From Veillonellaceae bacterium (GTDB lineage Bacteria; Bacillota; Negativicutes; Veillonellales; Negativicoccaceae), in NCBI GenBank assembly GCA_022771805.1, contig JALELM010000007.1, forward strand, positions 1 to 64,000: a DNA stretch of 64,000 bases, given 5' to 3'. Both the position numbers and the translations under genes were made by a program. This document shows positions 1 to 9,432 of this stretch, one piece after another; position 1 is the first letter of the stretch, and each line of letters starts with the position of its first letter. Under the pieces are notes generated by a model that searched no databases, was not told the DNA's origin, and saw only the letters and a list, made by a program, of their open reading frames with translations.

Positions 1-1
1 G

Positions 2-1035
<1,034 letters not shown>

Positions 1036-1036
1036 A

Positions 1037-1792
1037 ATGATTATTCTTCGCTCTTTGCGTGAGATCGCCAGAATTCAGGCGGCGGGCAAAATCGCGGCCG
1101 ACACGTTGACGCTCCTGAAGCGCCACGCGCGGCCGGGGATCAGCACGGCGGAGCTGGATCGTCTGGCGGAAGAGTACATCGTCAGTCAAGGAGCGATACC
1201 CGCTTGCAAGGGGTATCAAGGGTTTCCGAGCAGTGTGTGCATCTCGCCGAACGAAGGCGTTGTCCACGGAATTCCTTCCGAACGGAAAATACTTCGGGAG
1301 GGGGATATCGTCAGTTTCGACCTGGTCGTGGAAAAAGACGGCTTTATGGGCGATACGGCCATTACGGTACCCGTCGGCGAGGTCGATGCGGAATCCCGGC
1401 AATTGTTGGCGGTGACGGAAGGCGCACTGCAGGCGGGAATAGCCGCTGCACGGGCGGGAGCTCATGTCGGTGATATCGGGCATGCCGTCAGCGCATACGT
1501 CGCGCCTTATCGCTACGGTATCGTGCGTGACTTTGTCGGGCACGGTATCGGTACGGAAATGCATGCCGAGCCGCAAGTGCCGAATTACGGCAAACCCGGC
1601 AAAGGGGAGCGGCTGGAAGTCGGGATGGTACTGTGTATCGAACCGATGATCAACGCAGGCACGGCAAAAGTGAAAATGCTCCGTGACGGCTGGACGGTTG
1701 TTACGGCAGACAAAAAGCGCTCGGCGCATTTTGAACACACGATTGCAATTACGGCAGACGGTCCGATGATTCTGACGGAGCGTAGCGAATGA
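1037..1792 (+). CDS. map: Methionine aminopeptidase, type I
   Basis: This type I methionine aminopeptidase (251 aa from this start) removes the initiator methionine from nascent proteins. The five metal ligands of the pita-bread fold are visible at about Asp95, Asp106, His169, Glu202 and Glu233 (FVGHGIG, CIEPM and FEHT motifs). I chose ATG 1037 because family members begin MIILxSxxEIxxIxxAG. ATG 1028, which overlaps the adk stop, is an alternative. There is no N-terminal zinc-finger extension. It is followed directly by the KOW-domain gene through an ATGA overlap. Confidence 0.95.
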   Translation: MIILRSLREIARIQAAGKIAADTLTLLKRHARPGISTAELDRLAEEYIVSQGAIPACKGYQGFPSSVCISPNEGVVHGIPSERKILREGDIVSFDLVVEKDGFMGDTAITVPVGEVDAESRQLLAVTEGALQAGIAAARAGAHVGDIGHAVSAYVAPYRYGIVRDFVGHGIGTEMHAEPQVPNYGKPGKGERLEVGMVLCIEPMINAGTAKVKMLRDGWTVVTADKKRSAHFEHTIAITADGPMILTERSE

Positions 1793-2100
1793 TGGCGACG
1801 ATTCCCTATGGAACGATCGTGATTGTGACGGCGGGACGTACGGCGGGCAGCTGCTTTATGGTTGTCGGGACGACGGCGGAAGGATATCGACTGTTGGCCG
1901 ACGGACGTAAGTATCCGCTGCATCGTCCGAAACGTAAAAACGAGCGTCATCTGCGTCGTTTGCAGTTGCAACCGCAACTGCCGGAAGAGTGTCGGAACGG
2001 AAACCGCTCCGTGCGCGATGAAGAAATCCGCGCAGCAATAACCCAATGCCGATCGGCAAGCAAAGAAGGAGGCTCCGATGAGCAAGGAAGATGTCATTGA
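1789..2100 (+). CDS. KOW-domain RNA-binding protein (L14e-like)
   Basis: This small basic protein (103 aa) of the type encoded between map and infA in many Bacillota begins with a KOW-like segment (residues 3-50, with [20 protein letters not shown]). The segment resembles the SH3-like fold of ribosomal protein L14e, and the rest is rich in Arg and Gln. The start ATGATG overlaps the map stop by four bases, and the 3' end overlaps infA by 23 bases, so it is embedded in the translation operon. An RNA- or ribosome-related role is inferred from fold and context. The exact function is not established. Confidence 0.85.
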   Translation: MMATIPYGTIVIVTAGRTAGSCFMVVGTTAEGYRLLADGRKYPLHRPKRKNERHLRRLQLQPQLPEECRNGNRSVRDEEIRAAITQCRSASKEGGSDEQGRCH

Positions 2101-2296
2101 AGTAGAGGGGAAAGTTATCGAAGCGTTGCCCAATGCGATGTTCAAGGTCAAACTGGAAAACGGCCATATCGTATTGGCGCATGTATCCGGCAAAATGCGG
2201 ATGAACTTCATCCGGATCCTGCCGGGAGACCGGGTAACGATGGAACTCACGCCTTACGATTTGAATCGCGGGCGGATTACCTATCGCTTTAAATAA
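2078..2296 (+). CDS. infA: Translation initiation factor IF-1
   Basis: IF-1 (72 aa) is a single OB-fold protein that binds the 30S A site during initiation. The sequence matches the family over its whole length, including [17 protein letters not shown], the conserved [13 protein letters not shown] block and the end GRITYRFK. The start is preceded by AAGGAGG at about 2066-2072, which lies inside the upstream KOW gene. Length is the family norm. Confidence 0.98.
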   Translation: MSKEDVIEVEGKVIEALPNAMFKVKLENGHIVLAHVSGKMRMNFIRILPGDRVTMELTPYDLNRGRITYRFK

Positions 2297-2319
2297 CGCC
2301 CCGAAGAAGGAGGTTCAAA

Positions 2320-2433
2320 ATGAAAGTAAGACCGTCCGTAAAAAAGATTTGTGATAAATGCAAAGTCATTAAACGCAAGGGCCGTGTCATGGTCATTTGC
2401 GAAAATCCGAAACATAAACAAAGACAAGGTTAA
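2320..2433 (+). CDS. rpmJ: 50S ribosomal protein L36
   Basis: Ribosomal protein L36 (37 aa) starts at ATG 2320 after AAGGAGG (about 2307-2313). The translation begins [19 protein letters not shown]. It carries the zinc-ribbon ligands Cys11, Cys14, Cys27 and His32, so this is the zinc-binding (C+) paralogue. Its place between infA and rpsM is the standard one. Confidence 0.97.
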   Translation: MKVRPSVKKICDKCKVIKRKGRVMVICENPKHKQRQG

Positions 2434-2450
2434 CAGGAGGTGGAGAGTAG

Positions 2451-2816
2451 ATGGCACGTATAGCCGGTGTAGACTTACCCCGTGATAAGCGCGTTGAGAT
2501 TGGCTTGACCTATATTTATGGTATTGGCCTCACTCTTTCCAAAGCAATTTTGGAAAAATCCGGCGTGAATCCGGATACCCGCGTTCGCGATTTGACGGAA
2601 GATGAAGTCGCTAAATTGCGTGATGCGTTGGATGAATATAAAGTAGAAGGCGATCTTCGTCGTGAAGAGTCGCTCAATATCAAACGTCTGATCGAGATCA
2701 ATTCGTATCGCGGCCGTCGTCATCGTTCGGGTTTGCCCGTTCGCGGACAGCGCACGAAAACGAATGCTCGCACACGTAAAGGTCCGAAGAAGACCATTGC
2801 CGGTAAGAAAAAATAG
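2451..2816 (+). CDS. rpsM: 30S ribosomal protein S13
   Basis: Ribosomal protein S13 (121 aa) sits in the head of the small subunit and contacts the P-site tRNA and the B1 bridges. The start [14 protein letters not shown], the [25 protein letters not shown] core (seen in parts) and the basic tail [12 protein letters not shown] are family-typical. The start follows AGGAGGTGGAGAG. It lies 17 bases after rpmJ. Confidence 0.98.
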   Translation: MARIAGVDLPRDKRVEIGLTYIYGIGLTLSKAILEKSGVNPDTRVRDLTEDEVAKLRDALDEYKVEGDLRREESLNIKRLIEINSYRGRRHRSGLPVRGQRTKTNARTRKGPKKTIAGKKK

Positions 2817-2837
2817 TCTGTAAAGGAGGGGATTGAC

Positions 2838-3221
2838 TTGGCTAAACAACGTACAAAAAGAAAAGAAAAGAAACATGTAGAGTCCGGTGCGGCACATATC
2901 CGCTCGACTTTCAACAACACGATTGTCACCATTACCGATACGCAAGGTAACACCCTTTCCTGGGCTTCCGCAGGCGGTCTCGGCTTCCGCGGCTCGCGTA
3001 AGAGCACGCCGTTTGCCGCACAGATGGCAGCGGAACAGGCTGCGAAAGCGGCAATGGATATGGGCCTTCGCGAAGTGGAAGTGTATGTAAAAGGTCCGGG
3101 ATCCGGTCGTGAAGCGGCGATTCGCGCGCTTCAGGCTGCCGGTCTCGATGTCAATATGATCAAAGACGTGACGCCGATTCCGCACAACGGTTGCCGCCCG
3201 CCGAAACGTAGACGTGTATAA
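2838..3221 (+). CDS. rpsK: 30S ribosomal protein S11
   Basis: Ribosomal protein S11 (127 aa) is part of the 30S platform. It begins at a TTG codon placed seven bases after AAAGGAGGGG, and no in-frame ATG lies nearby. The conserved block with [15 protein letters not shown] is near residue 20, [14 protein letters not shown] near 50, and the end [13 protein letters not shown] is typical. rpsD, which follows rpsK in many Clostridia, is absent here and found separately at 30064-30657. Confidence 0.98.
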   Translation: MAKQRTKRKEKKHVESGAAHIRSTFNNTIVTITDTQGNTLSWASAGGLGFRGSRKSTPFAAQMAAEQAAKAAMDMGLREVEVYVKGPGSGREAAIRALQAAGLDVNMIKDVTPIPHNGCRPPKRRRV

Positions 3222-3264
3222 GCGTTTGACGGTAGTGACAGTTGTATAGGAGGAGGGTTTCCGC

Positions 3265-4245
3265 ATGATTGAAGAAAAAAGCTTTGACATCAATAAGGTG
3301 GAAGTATCTGAAGACGGAAGCTACGGCAAGTTTGTATGCGAACCGTTGGATCGCGGTTACGGTATTACCCTGGGTAACAGTCTGCGGCGAGTATTGTTGT
3401 CCTCGCTGGACGGCGTGGCCATTACCTCCATCAAGATCGATGGCGTGCTGCACGAATTTTCAACCATTCCGGGTGTTCGCGAAGATGTGACGGATATCAT
3501 CCTGAACCTGAAGAAAGTCTGCTTCCGTGCTTTTTCCGAAGCGGTATTGCCTTTGGAAGTGGTGGTGGATATCCAAAAGGAAGGCGAATTCAAAGCAGCC
3601 GATATCGTTGTGCCGTCGGAACTCGAGGTGCTGAACGGCGATTTGCACATCGCACAGCTCGATAACGACGCAAATATTCGGATGACCCTGACTATCGACC
3701 GCGGGCGCGGTTATGTACCTGCGGTAAAAAATAAACATGAGGATCAGGAAATCGGTGTGATACCCATCGACTCCATTTTCTCTCCTATCTTGCGAGCCAA
3801 CTATACCGTAGAAGACACCCGTGTCGGCAACGAGTTGGATTATGACAAGATGACGTTGGAAGTCACGACGGACGGTTCGATTGCCGCGGCGGATGCCGTA
3901 GCGAAATCGGCGACCATTCTGATGCTCTACCTGCGTAAATTCCAGAATATTGCAACCGATAAAGATATTATCGCTATCGGTAATGCACACGATGACACGC
4001 AGGAAGGGAACGAGAATCCGGAAATAGACTATACCGACGTGCGTATCGAGGAACTGGAGCTGTCCGTACGCGCTTTCAACTGCTTGAAGCGTGCGAACAT
4101 CAACACCTTGGGAGACTTGCTCGAACGTACCGAAGAAGATCTCGGCAAGGTTCGCAACTTGGGTAAAAAATCGATTGAAGAAATCAGGCAGCGCCTGGGA
4201 GATTATTCCGAAGGCCGCTTGGTTTTGAAGCAGAAGGACGAATGA
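3265..4245 (+). CDS. rpoA: DNA-directed RNA polymerase subunit alpha
   Basis: The alpha subunit of RNA polymerase (326 aa) nucleates core assembly through its N-terminal domain, about residues 1-230, with the GYGITLGNSLRRVLLSSL motif near 35-55. It contacts UP elements and activators through the C-terminal domain, about 255-310, with helix-hairpin-helix features in ELELSVRAFNCLKRANI and GKKSIEEI. An acidic linker near residues 235-250 separates them. The start follows AGGAGGAGGG. Gene order rpsK-rpoA-rplQ is standard. Confidence 0.98.
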   Translation: MIEEKSFDINKVEVSEDGSYGKFVCEPLDRGYGITLGNSLRRVLLSSLDGVAITSIKIDGVLHEFSTIPGVREDVTDIILNLKKVCFRAFSEAVLPLEVVVDIQKEGEFKAADIVVPSELEVLNGDLHIAQLDNDANIRMTLTIDRGRGYVPAVKNKHEDQEIGVIPIDSIFSPILRANYTVEDTRVGNELDYDKMTLEVTTDGSIAAADAVAKSATILMLYLRKFQNIATDKDIIAIGNAHDDTQEGNENPEIDYTDVRIEELELSVRAFNCLKRANINTLGDLLERTEEDLGKVRNLGKKSIEEIRQRLGDYSEGRLVLKQKDE

Positions 4246-4258
4246 GGAGGAATTGTAA

Positions 4259-4597
4259 ATGGCCTACAGTAAATTAGGGCGCAACAGCTCGGCGCGCAAA
4301 GCCTTGCTGCGCAGCTTGGTAACCTCCCTGCTCCAACATGAACGGATCGAGACGACCGAAACGAAAGCCAAAGAGCTTCGCCGCGTCGCCGATCAGATGA
4401 TTACGCTGGGCAAACGTGGCGATTTGCACGCCCGTCGTCAAGCGTTGGCGTTCGTCTTGGATGAAGGTGTGGTAGCAAAGCTGTTCGGCGAAATCGCGGA
4501 AAAGTATGCCGATCGCAATGGCGGCTATACGCGCATTCTGAAGCTCGGTCCCCGTCAGGGCGATAACGCTCCGATGGTAATCATCGAGTTGGTCTGA
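4259..4597 (+). CDS. rplQ: 50S ribosomal protein L17
   Basis: Ribosomal protein L17 (112 aa, short bacterial form) is the last gene of the operon. Typical features are the start [20 protein letters not shown], the central [18 protein letters not shown] and the end [10 protein letters not shown]. It begins 13 bases after rpoA, with GAGGAGG just upstream, and a strong terminator follows within about 10 bases. Confidence 0.98.
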   Translation: MAYSKLGRNSSARKALLRSLVTSLLQHERIETTETKAKELRRVADQMITLGKRGDLHARRQALAFVLDEGVVAKLFGEIAEKYADRNGGYTRILKLGPRQGDNAPMVIIELV

Positions 4598-4607
4598 TGT
4601 TGACCTG

Positions 4608-4632
4608 CCCCCGCTTCGGCGGGGGTTTTATT
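4608..4632 (+). terminator. Intrinsic terminator of the ribosomal/rpoA operon
   Basis: CCCCCGC (4608-4614) pairs perfectly with GCGGGGG (4619-4625) around a TTCG tetraloop and is followed by a T-rich stretch. It ends the secY-to-rplQ transcript. Confidence 0.93.
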
Positions 4633-4708
4633 ATGCCCGAACGAAGATTATCGTTACAGCCGAACGGCAAAGTATCGGAAAAGAAAAGAACGGCATCGTG
4701 CAAAATGG

Positions 4709-4714
4709 TATAAT
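4709..4714 (+). promoter_or_regulatory. Candidate -10 element for crcB
   Basis: A perfect TATAAT lies 29 bases before the crcB start and AAAGGAG follows it. No convincing -35 hexamer is seen 17 bases upstream. I looked for a fluoride (crcB-motif) riboswitch between 4633 and 4743 and did not recognise one. Confidence 0.5.
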
Positions 4715-4743
4715 GGAAATAGCAAAGGAGTGAAGCGTAGCGT

Positions 4744-5100
4744 ATGGAGTACATTTGGATTGCTTGCGGCGGTGCCTTGGGAGCCGTGCTGCGGCACGCA
4801 TGGGTGACAAGGCTGGCAGGCTATACATTTCCGTACGGGACGCTTACGGTAAATATCGCCGGTGTATTTTTAATCGGACTCGTCGTCTTCGGCTGGAATC
4901 GTGTCTGCGGTACGCAGGCAAGTGATTTATTTTTGCGTGTAGGACTTTGCGGCGGGTTTACGACATTCTCTTCGTTTACTTTGGATACGGTTGCCATGTT
5001 GGAGCGGGGAGATTTCATCGGTGCAGGCGGCTATATCATCACGTCGGTGGCCGGCTGTTTGCTGGCGTTGACGGCGGCTCGGTATTGTGTAGGAGGCTGA
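4744..5100 (+). CDS. crcB: Fluoride channel CrcB/Fluc
   Basis: This 118-aa membrane protein of the CrcB/Fluc family forms a dual-topology dimer that exports fluoride. Four hydrophobic segments can be seen. Family motifs are present: GGALGAVLRH at the N-terminus, PYGTLTVNIAG in helix 2, and GLCGGFTTFSSFTLD with the TTFSSF phenylalanine-box residues in helix 3. Only one copy is seen, so a homodimer is expected. It is followed by the ATP-grasp gene with a one-base gap. Confidence 0.95.
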   Translation: MEYIWIACGGALGAVLRHAWVTRLAGYTFPYGTLTVNIAGVFLIGLVVFGWNRVCGTQASDLFLRVGLCGGFTTFSSFTLDTVAMLERGDFIGAGGYIITSVAGCLLALTAARYCVGG

Positions 5101-5101
5101 A

Positions 5102-5860
5102 ATGCGGGCATTTTTGCGAAAAAATTCGGGCGGCGAATTATATGATTATCATATGCAGGCGGCTTATGAGGGGTTTCGTGCGTTGGGCGAAACGCAGTTT
5201 TATGCAACGGTGCATGCGTTGCGGGGTAATGATCCGGCGGCAGTCATTGTCGGCAGCTATGCGGATTTGAACTGGCTTTTTCAGGACTGGGGTATTACGA
5301 CGCCGACCTTGGATTATCCCGAAGAATTACACCCGTTCCTGGGGCGAAAAATTTGGACATCCACACTCTCTACCGTTGTCAACGACCCGAAAAAGTGGGG
5401 GATTTTTATCAAGCCGTTGACGGAGACGCGGCGTTTTACAGGGACCGTTCTGGCGGAAACGAAGGATCTCGTGAAACTCGGGGGCATGGTTACCGATCTC
5501 GATATTTGGTGCAGCGAGCGGGTGGATTTTCGCGCGGAATGGCGTGTCTATGTCCGTGACGGCGAGCCGATCGGTCTGCATTGGTATGCGGGCGATTGGC
5601 GCGTGCAGCCGGAGATTGCCGTCGTCGAGAGTGCGGTTGCGGCGTATCGCTCCGCGCCGCGGGGATATGCGATCGATTTCGGCGTCGATGCGAAGGGAAG
5701 AACGCTGCTCGTCGAAGTAAATGACGGCTACGGTCTGGGCAATTACGGCTTGCGGCCGCAGCCGTATGCGGAGCTTCTGGCGGCAAGGTGGGAGGAAATA
5801 ACCCGGGAAGCGGCAGCGGCATATGCGGCCAAAGTCCAAGCCGAAGCAGAAAAGAAATAG
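5102..5860 (+). CDS. ATP-grasp domain protein (DUF4343-like)
   Basis: This 252-aa protein appears to be a compact ATP-grasp ligase of uncharacterised substrate. The evidence is the C-terminal half, where acidic and Asn residues in a DFGVDAKGRTLLVEVNDGYG-type metal-binding motif (about residues 193-214) follow a FRAEWRVYVRDGEPIG strand pair near 140. The end KVQAEAEKK is a charged tail. It starts directly after crcB (TGA, then ATG one base later), so the two are probably co-transcribed. Similar proteins are annotated DUF4343/ATP-grasp. The substrate cannot be told from sequence. Confidence 0.75.
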   Translation: MRAFLRKNSGGELYDYHMQAAYEGFRALGETQFYATVHALRGNDPAAVIVGSYADLNWLFQDWGITTPTLDYPEELHPFLGRKIWTSTLSTVVNDPKKWGIFIKPLTETRRFTGTVLAETKDLVKLGGMVTDLDIWCSERVDFRAEWRVYVRDGEPIGLHWYAGDWRVQPEIAVVESAVAAYRSAPRGYAIDFGVDAKGRTLLVEVNDGYGLGNYGLRPQPYAELLAARWEEITREAAAAYAAKVQAEAEKK

Positions 5861-5910
5861 ACAGGAATTCGTGCGGCGGATCTGTCCGGGAGTACCGTGA
5901 TACGGCGAAT

Positions 5911-5942
5911 AAAAAGAGAGCGGTTTGGCCGCTCTCTTTTTT
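5911..5942. terminator. Bidirectional terminator between ATP-grasp gene and helicase
   Basis: AAAAAGAGAGCGG (5911-5923) pairs with CCGCTCTCTTTTT (5929-5941) around TTTGG. The A-run on one side and T-run on the other let it end transcripts from both convergent genes. Confidence 0.9.
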
Positions 5943-5970
5943 GTGAAACTGTTTATTTATGTTGAGACAG

Positions 5971-7488
5971 TCAGTCTCGGAAGTACGGCTCGAAGCCGGA
6001 TGTAAATTTTTTCTTTTTGCCGCCTTTTTCACCGCCGCGGGATTTGGTTTTGAATTTTCCTTTGCCGCTGAATTTCTTGCCGCTTTTTTTGCCGTCCCGC
6101 TCGTTTTTGCGGAAGGGCCGGCCGCCTTTACTGCTCTTGCCGCGCGAGAAACTCGTACGCTTACGATACAGAGGTCGTTCGGCGGTAATGTGAACGGGAG
6201 TGGTATCCGGTTCTTTGGTCAAAAGCTTAATGGCTGCGGCAACGAGAGCGACGGAATCGAGATCCCGCAGCAGTTCCTCCGCCGGAGCGTGGAAGCCTTC
6301 GAGATTGTCCTGTTCCGCCGTGCGAATGAGGCTGGTCAGTGCCTGGCGGCGATTGCCTTCGATGACTTCGGTGAGACTCGGTACCGAGCGACGAGTGATG
6401 CGCCGCCGGATGAGGTGCTCGATGGCGCGGAGGTGCTCCATTTCGCGCGGCACGACGAAAGTCGTCGCCCGGCCGGTTTTACCGGCGCGCCCCGTCCGTC
6501 CTACGCGGTGCACATAACTTTCCGGATCTTGCGGCATGTCGTAGTTGTATACATGCGTAACGCCGCTGATATCCAGTCCGCGGGCGGCTACATCGGTTGC
6601 GACCAGCAGATCAATCGTGTTTTCCCGGAACTGGCGCATGACATTGTCGCGTTTGGCCTGGGACAAGTCGCCGTGCAGACCTTCCGCGGTATAGCCCCGC
6701 TTTTTCAAGGCTTCGGTGACTTCATCGACACGGCGTTTCGTTCGGCCGAAAATAATCGCCAAGTCCGGTTCCTGCATATCCAGCAGGCGACACAGTACAT
6801 CGAACTTCTGATTTTCCGGCACTTCGATATATTCCTGGTCGATCAGGTCGATGGTGACTTGCGCCGCCTTCATGGTGACGTGTTCCGGATTCGTGAGGAA
6901 ACGGTCGGCCAATTCCCGAATTTGCGGGGGCATCGTGGCCGAGAAGAGCAGGGTCTGCCGTTCGTCCGGTACCTGTGCGAGAATGGTGTGGATGTCGTCG
7001 ATAAAGCCCATGTTGAGCATTTCGTCGGCTTCGTCCAAGACGATGATCTGAATATCGGCAAGTGAAATCGTGCCGCGCTCCATGTGATCCATCAGGCGCC
7101 CCGGAGTGGCCACGATCAGCGGGGGATTCTTGCGCAGGCTGCGCAATTGCCGCCCCATGTCCTGACCGCCGTAAATCGGCAATGCCCAATAGGGCAAGTA
7201 CTGCGCCAGGCGATTGATCTCCTCCGCCGACTGAATGGCAAGCTCGCGAGTCGGTGCCAGCACGAGGGCGAAGGGACCCTTGCCTTCCGGGCGGAGCCGT
7301 TGCAAGATCGGCACGCCGAATGCGGCGGTTTTGCCCGTTCCCGTCTGTGCCTGACCGATCAGATCGCGACCGGCGAGTGCCAGCGGAATGGAACTTCTCT
7401 GGATCGGGGTAGGTTCTTCAAAGCCCATTTCATTGAGTGCCTGCAGAATTTCTGCAGAGATTTGTAAATCTTTGAATGCTTGTAACAT
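5971..7488 (-). CDS. cshA: DEAD-box ATP-dependent RNA helicase (CshA-like)
   Basis: This 505-aa DEAD-box RNA helicase has the Q motif region FEEPTPIQ, Walker A AQTGTGKT near residue 48, the DEAD box IIVLDEADEML near 150, SAT in LLFSATMP, and motif VI HRVGRTGRAGKTG in RecA domain 2. The C-terminal 65 residues form a low-complexity Lys/Arg/Gly/Ser tail typical of CshA-like helicases. These act in mRNA turnover, ribosome assembly and cold adaptation. The start ATG at 7488 is preceded by AGGAGG on the minus strand. The cshA assignment rather than another DEAD-box paralogue is by overall architecture only. Confidence 0.9.
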   Translation of the reverse strand: MLQAFKDLQISAEILQALNEMGFEEPTPIQRSSIPLALAGRDLIGQAQTGTGKTAAFGVPILQRLRPEGKGPFALVLAPTRELAIQSAEEINRLAQYLPYWALPIYGGQDMGRQLRSLRKNPPLIVATPGRLMDHMERGTISLADIQIIVLDEADEMLNMGFIDDIHTILAQVPDERQTLLFSATMPPQIRELADRFLTNPEHVTMKAAQVTIDLIDQEYIEVPENQKFDVLCRLLDMQEPDLAIIFGRTKRRVDEVTEALKKRGYTAEGLHGDLSQAKRDNVMRQFRENTIDLLVATDVAARGLDISGVTHVYNYDMPQDPESYVHRVGRTGRAGKTGRATTFVVPREMEHLRAIEHLIRRRITRRSVPSLTEVIEGNRRQALTSLIRTAEQDNLEGFHAPAEELLRDLDSVALVAAAIKLLTKEPDTTPVHITAERPLYRKRTSFSRGKSSKGGRPFRKNERDGKKSGKKFSGKGKFKTKSRGGEKGGKKKKFTSGFEPYFRD

Positions 7489-7506
7489 GTAATTCCTCCT
7501 GTAACT

Positions 7507-7544
7507 AATCTATTATATCATAAAATTATATTTTATAATAGATT
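7507..7544. repeat. Perfect 11-bp inverted repeat in divergent intergenic region
   Basis: AATCTATTATA (7507-7517) is the exact reverse complement of TATAATAGATT (7534-7544), with a 16-base AT-rich spacer. It lies between the divergent helicase and secreted-protein genes. Each arm contains a TATAAT-like -10 for one strand, so it could be a double promoter or an operator. Confidence 0.6.
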
Positions 7545-7590
7545 GCAATTGCTGTTTACTATGATACACTGAAATCAAGGAGGGATGGAT

Positions 7591-8169
7591 ATGTATCGGA
7601 CAGGTCTGCTTGCTGCCGCCTTGGCCGTTTCCTGCCTGCTGACAGCGCAGGCATCCCTTTTCGGTGCGATCGGAATCGGCATCGGATCGGGCGGAAGGGT
7701 CGGCGGTTATGTCGGTACGGATGTTTTTCGTGACGGGTATTGGCCGGAAGTGCAACGGAGTGAATTGCCGCGCGCCGCTCGCAAAGCCTTGAAAGAGGCG
7801 AATATTGAATGGGAACGGGTCGGTACGGCCGCGTATGAAACGATTTGGGAGCGCACACCGCAGGATTTGGCGGAGAGCCTGGTGCAGGCATTGCGTGAGG
7901 AAGGCTACGAGGTCGACATGCGGCGCGAAGGTGCTTCCGACAAGGCGATGTATCGCATACGTTATTTGCCGCCGGTCGGGAAAGAGCGTTTCCTGCCCTT
8001 GGATTTACAAGTCGTGCTGCCGACACAGGTGCTGATCTACGAGGCCAAGGGCAAAACCCGGTTGTTGTTTTATGACATGGGATTTTTGGCGGGTGTGCAA
8101 GAGAATAGAAAAGAAAAAGAAGGCCGTCGCTTTGTCGAGGAGCTGGTCGACGTTTTGGTCAGCCTGTAG
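7591..8169 (+). CDS. Secreted protein of unknown function
   Basis: The product (192 aa) is exported but I do not recognise its family. The N-terminus has a short basic start and a hydrophobic core (residues 4-19) ending in TAQA-S, a plausible signal peptidase I site. A Cys at position 16 sits in a poor lipobox. A Gly-rich stretch follows, then a mixed alpha/beta region with acidic and basic residues. I chose ATG 7591 over ATG 7585 because AAGGAGG (7577-7583) is seven bases from the former and one base from the latter. It stands alone with its own upstream AT-rich promoter region. Confidence 0.7.
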   Translation: MYRTGLLAAALAVSCLLTAQASLFGAIGIGIGSGGRVGGYVGTDVFRDGYWPEVQRSELPRAARKALKEANIEWERVGTAAYETIWERTPQDLAESLVQALREEGYEVDMRREGASDKAMYRIRYLPPVGKERFLPLDLQVVLPTQVLIYEAKGKTRLLFYDMGFLAGVQENRKEKEGRRFVEELVDVLVSL

Positions 8170-8298
8170 TTTGTTGATTTGTTTACAATCCCCGCAAGGG
8201 GATTTTTTCTTTGCCTCAAGGCGGAAAAGCGATGCGGAAAACGATGTGTGACGCCCCGTTCTGTGGTAGACTTAAGAAAAGAAGTAAAGGAGCGGATC

Positions 8299-9432
8299 AT
8301 GCGATTTATACATACGGCAGACTGGCATTTGGGGCGGATTTTTTACGAGCGCTACCTGACGGAAGATCAGGCCTATGTGCTGGCACAGTTTTTGGAGTTG
8401 GTGCGCGAAGTGCGCCCCGACGCAGTGGTTATTGCAGGTGATTTGTATGACCGGGCGGTGCCGCCGGCGCAGGCGGTGGCGTTGCTGGATGATGTACTGA
8501 CGGAGCTTGCGGCGATGCGGGTACCGGTGGTGGCCATCAGCGGCAATCACGACAGCACGGAGCGCGTCGAGTTCGGTGCCCGGCTGATGGCAACCGGCGG
8601 CGTGCATCTCTACGGAATGGCGCGACCGGATACCGCGCCGCTGGTTTTGCGCGATGCGGCGGGGCCGGTGTATATCTGTCCGTTCGCGTTTGCCGATCCG
8701 GCAACGGTTCGGATCGAGTTCGGCGCGGAATCCGTCCGGGATTATGCGACACTGTTTGCGGCGCAGCATGCGCGTTTGCGGGCGCAGGTGCCGGCGGGAA
8801 ACCGGTCGGTCGCGGTGGCGCATGCCTTTGTCGCCGGCGGTGAGGAGTCCGCATCCGAACGGCCGCTTTCGGTCGGCGGTTCATCGCAGGTGCCGTGGAC
8901 GACTTTTGCGGAGTATGATTACACGATGCTCGGTCACTTGCATCGCCCGCAACAGGTCGGGCAGCCGTATATCCGCTACAGCGGTTCGTTATTAAAGTAT
9001 TCCTTTGACGAGGCGGAGCATCGTAAAGGCATTGATATCGTGGAGTTGGGGGCGGACGGTTCGGCGACACGGGAAAGCGTCGCGTTGCGACCGAAGTATG
9101 ATATGCGGATTTTGACGGGATCCTTTGCGGAGTTGATCGGTGAAGGAACGCCGTCCTGCGAAGATTATTTGCTGGTGCGTCTGACGGATGAAGGTCCGGT
9201 GCTGGATGCTATGGGGCGCCTGCGTGATAAATTCCCGCAGATTCTCGGGATCGAGCCGATCGGGTTGGCAGCGCCGACCGCCTCACGGGAGCGGGCTGAC
9301 TTGCGCCGCGTGGGGCAGGAGGAATTGTTTAACATGTTTGCGGAACGCTTGGGCGGGCGGCCGCTGAATGAAGCGGAGACCGCAGTTATGGCGGAGGTCT
9401 GGCGTGAATTACGAGAGGAGGATGAGCGATGA
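8299..9432 (+). CDS. sbcD: Exonuclease SbcCD subunit D
   Basis: SbcD (377 aa), the Mre11-type nuclease, pairs with SbcC to cut hairpins and DNA ends blocked by proteins. Phosphoesterase motifs are in order: DWHLG near residue 8, GDLYDRA near 48, SGNHDS near 82, HAFVAGG, and GHLHRPQ. I chose ATG 8299, preceded by AAAGGAG, over upstream alternative codons because the family begins MRFIHTADWHLG. Its stop overlaps the sbcC start by four bases. Confidence 0.97.
   Translation: MRFIHTADWHLGRIFYERYLTEDQAYVLAQFLELVREVRPDAVVIAGDLYDRAVPPAQAVALLDDVLTELAAMRVPVVAISGNHDSTERVEFGARLMATGGVHLYGMARPDTAPLVLRDAAGPVYICPFAFADPATVRIEFGAESVRDYATLFAAQHARLRAQVPAGNRSVAVAHAFVAGGEESASERPLSVGGSSQVPWTTFAEYDYTMLGHLHRPQQVGQPYIRYSGSLLKYSFDEAEHRKGIDIVELGADGSATRESVALRPKYDMRILTGSFAELIGEGTPSCEDYLLVRLTDEGPVLDAMGRLRDKFPQILGIEPIGLAAPTASRERADLRRVGQEELFNMFAERLGGRPLNEAETAVMAEVWRELREEDER

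Noticed and set aside
4633-4743. Fluoride riboswitch before crcB
   Set aside because: I looked for the conserved crcB-motif core and pseudoknot and did not recognise it in the short leader.
5959-7065. A 368-codon plus-strand frame
   Set aside because: Antisense of the DEAD-box helicase gene, without ribosome binding site or family features.
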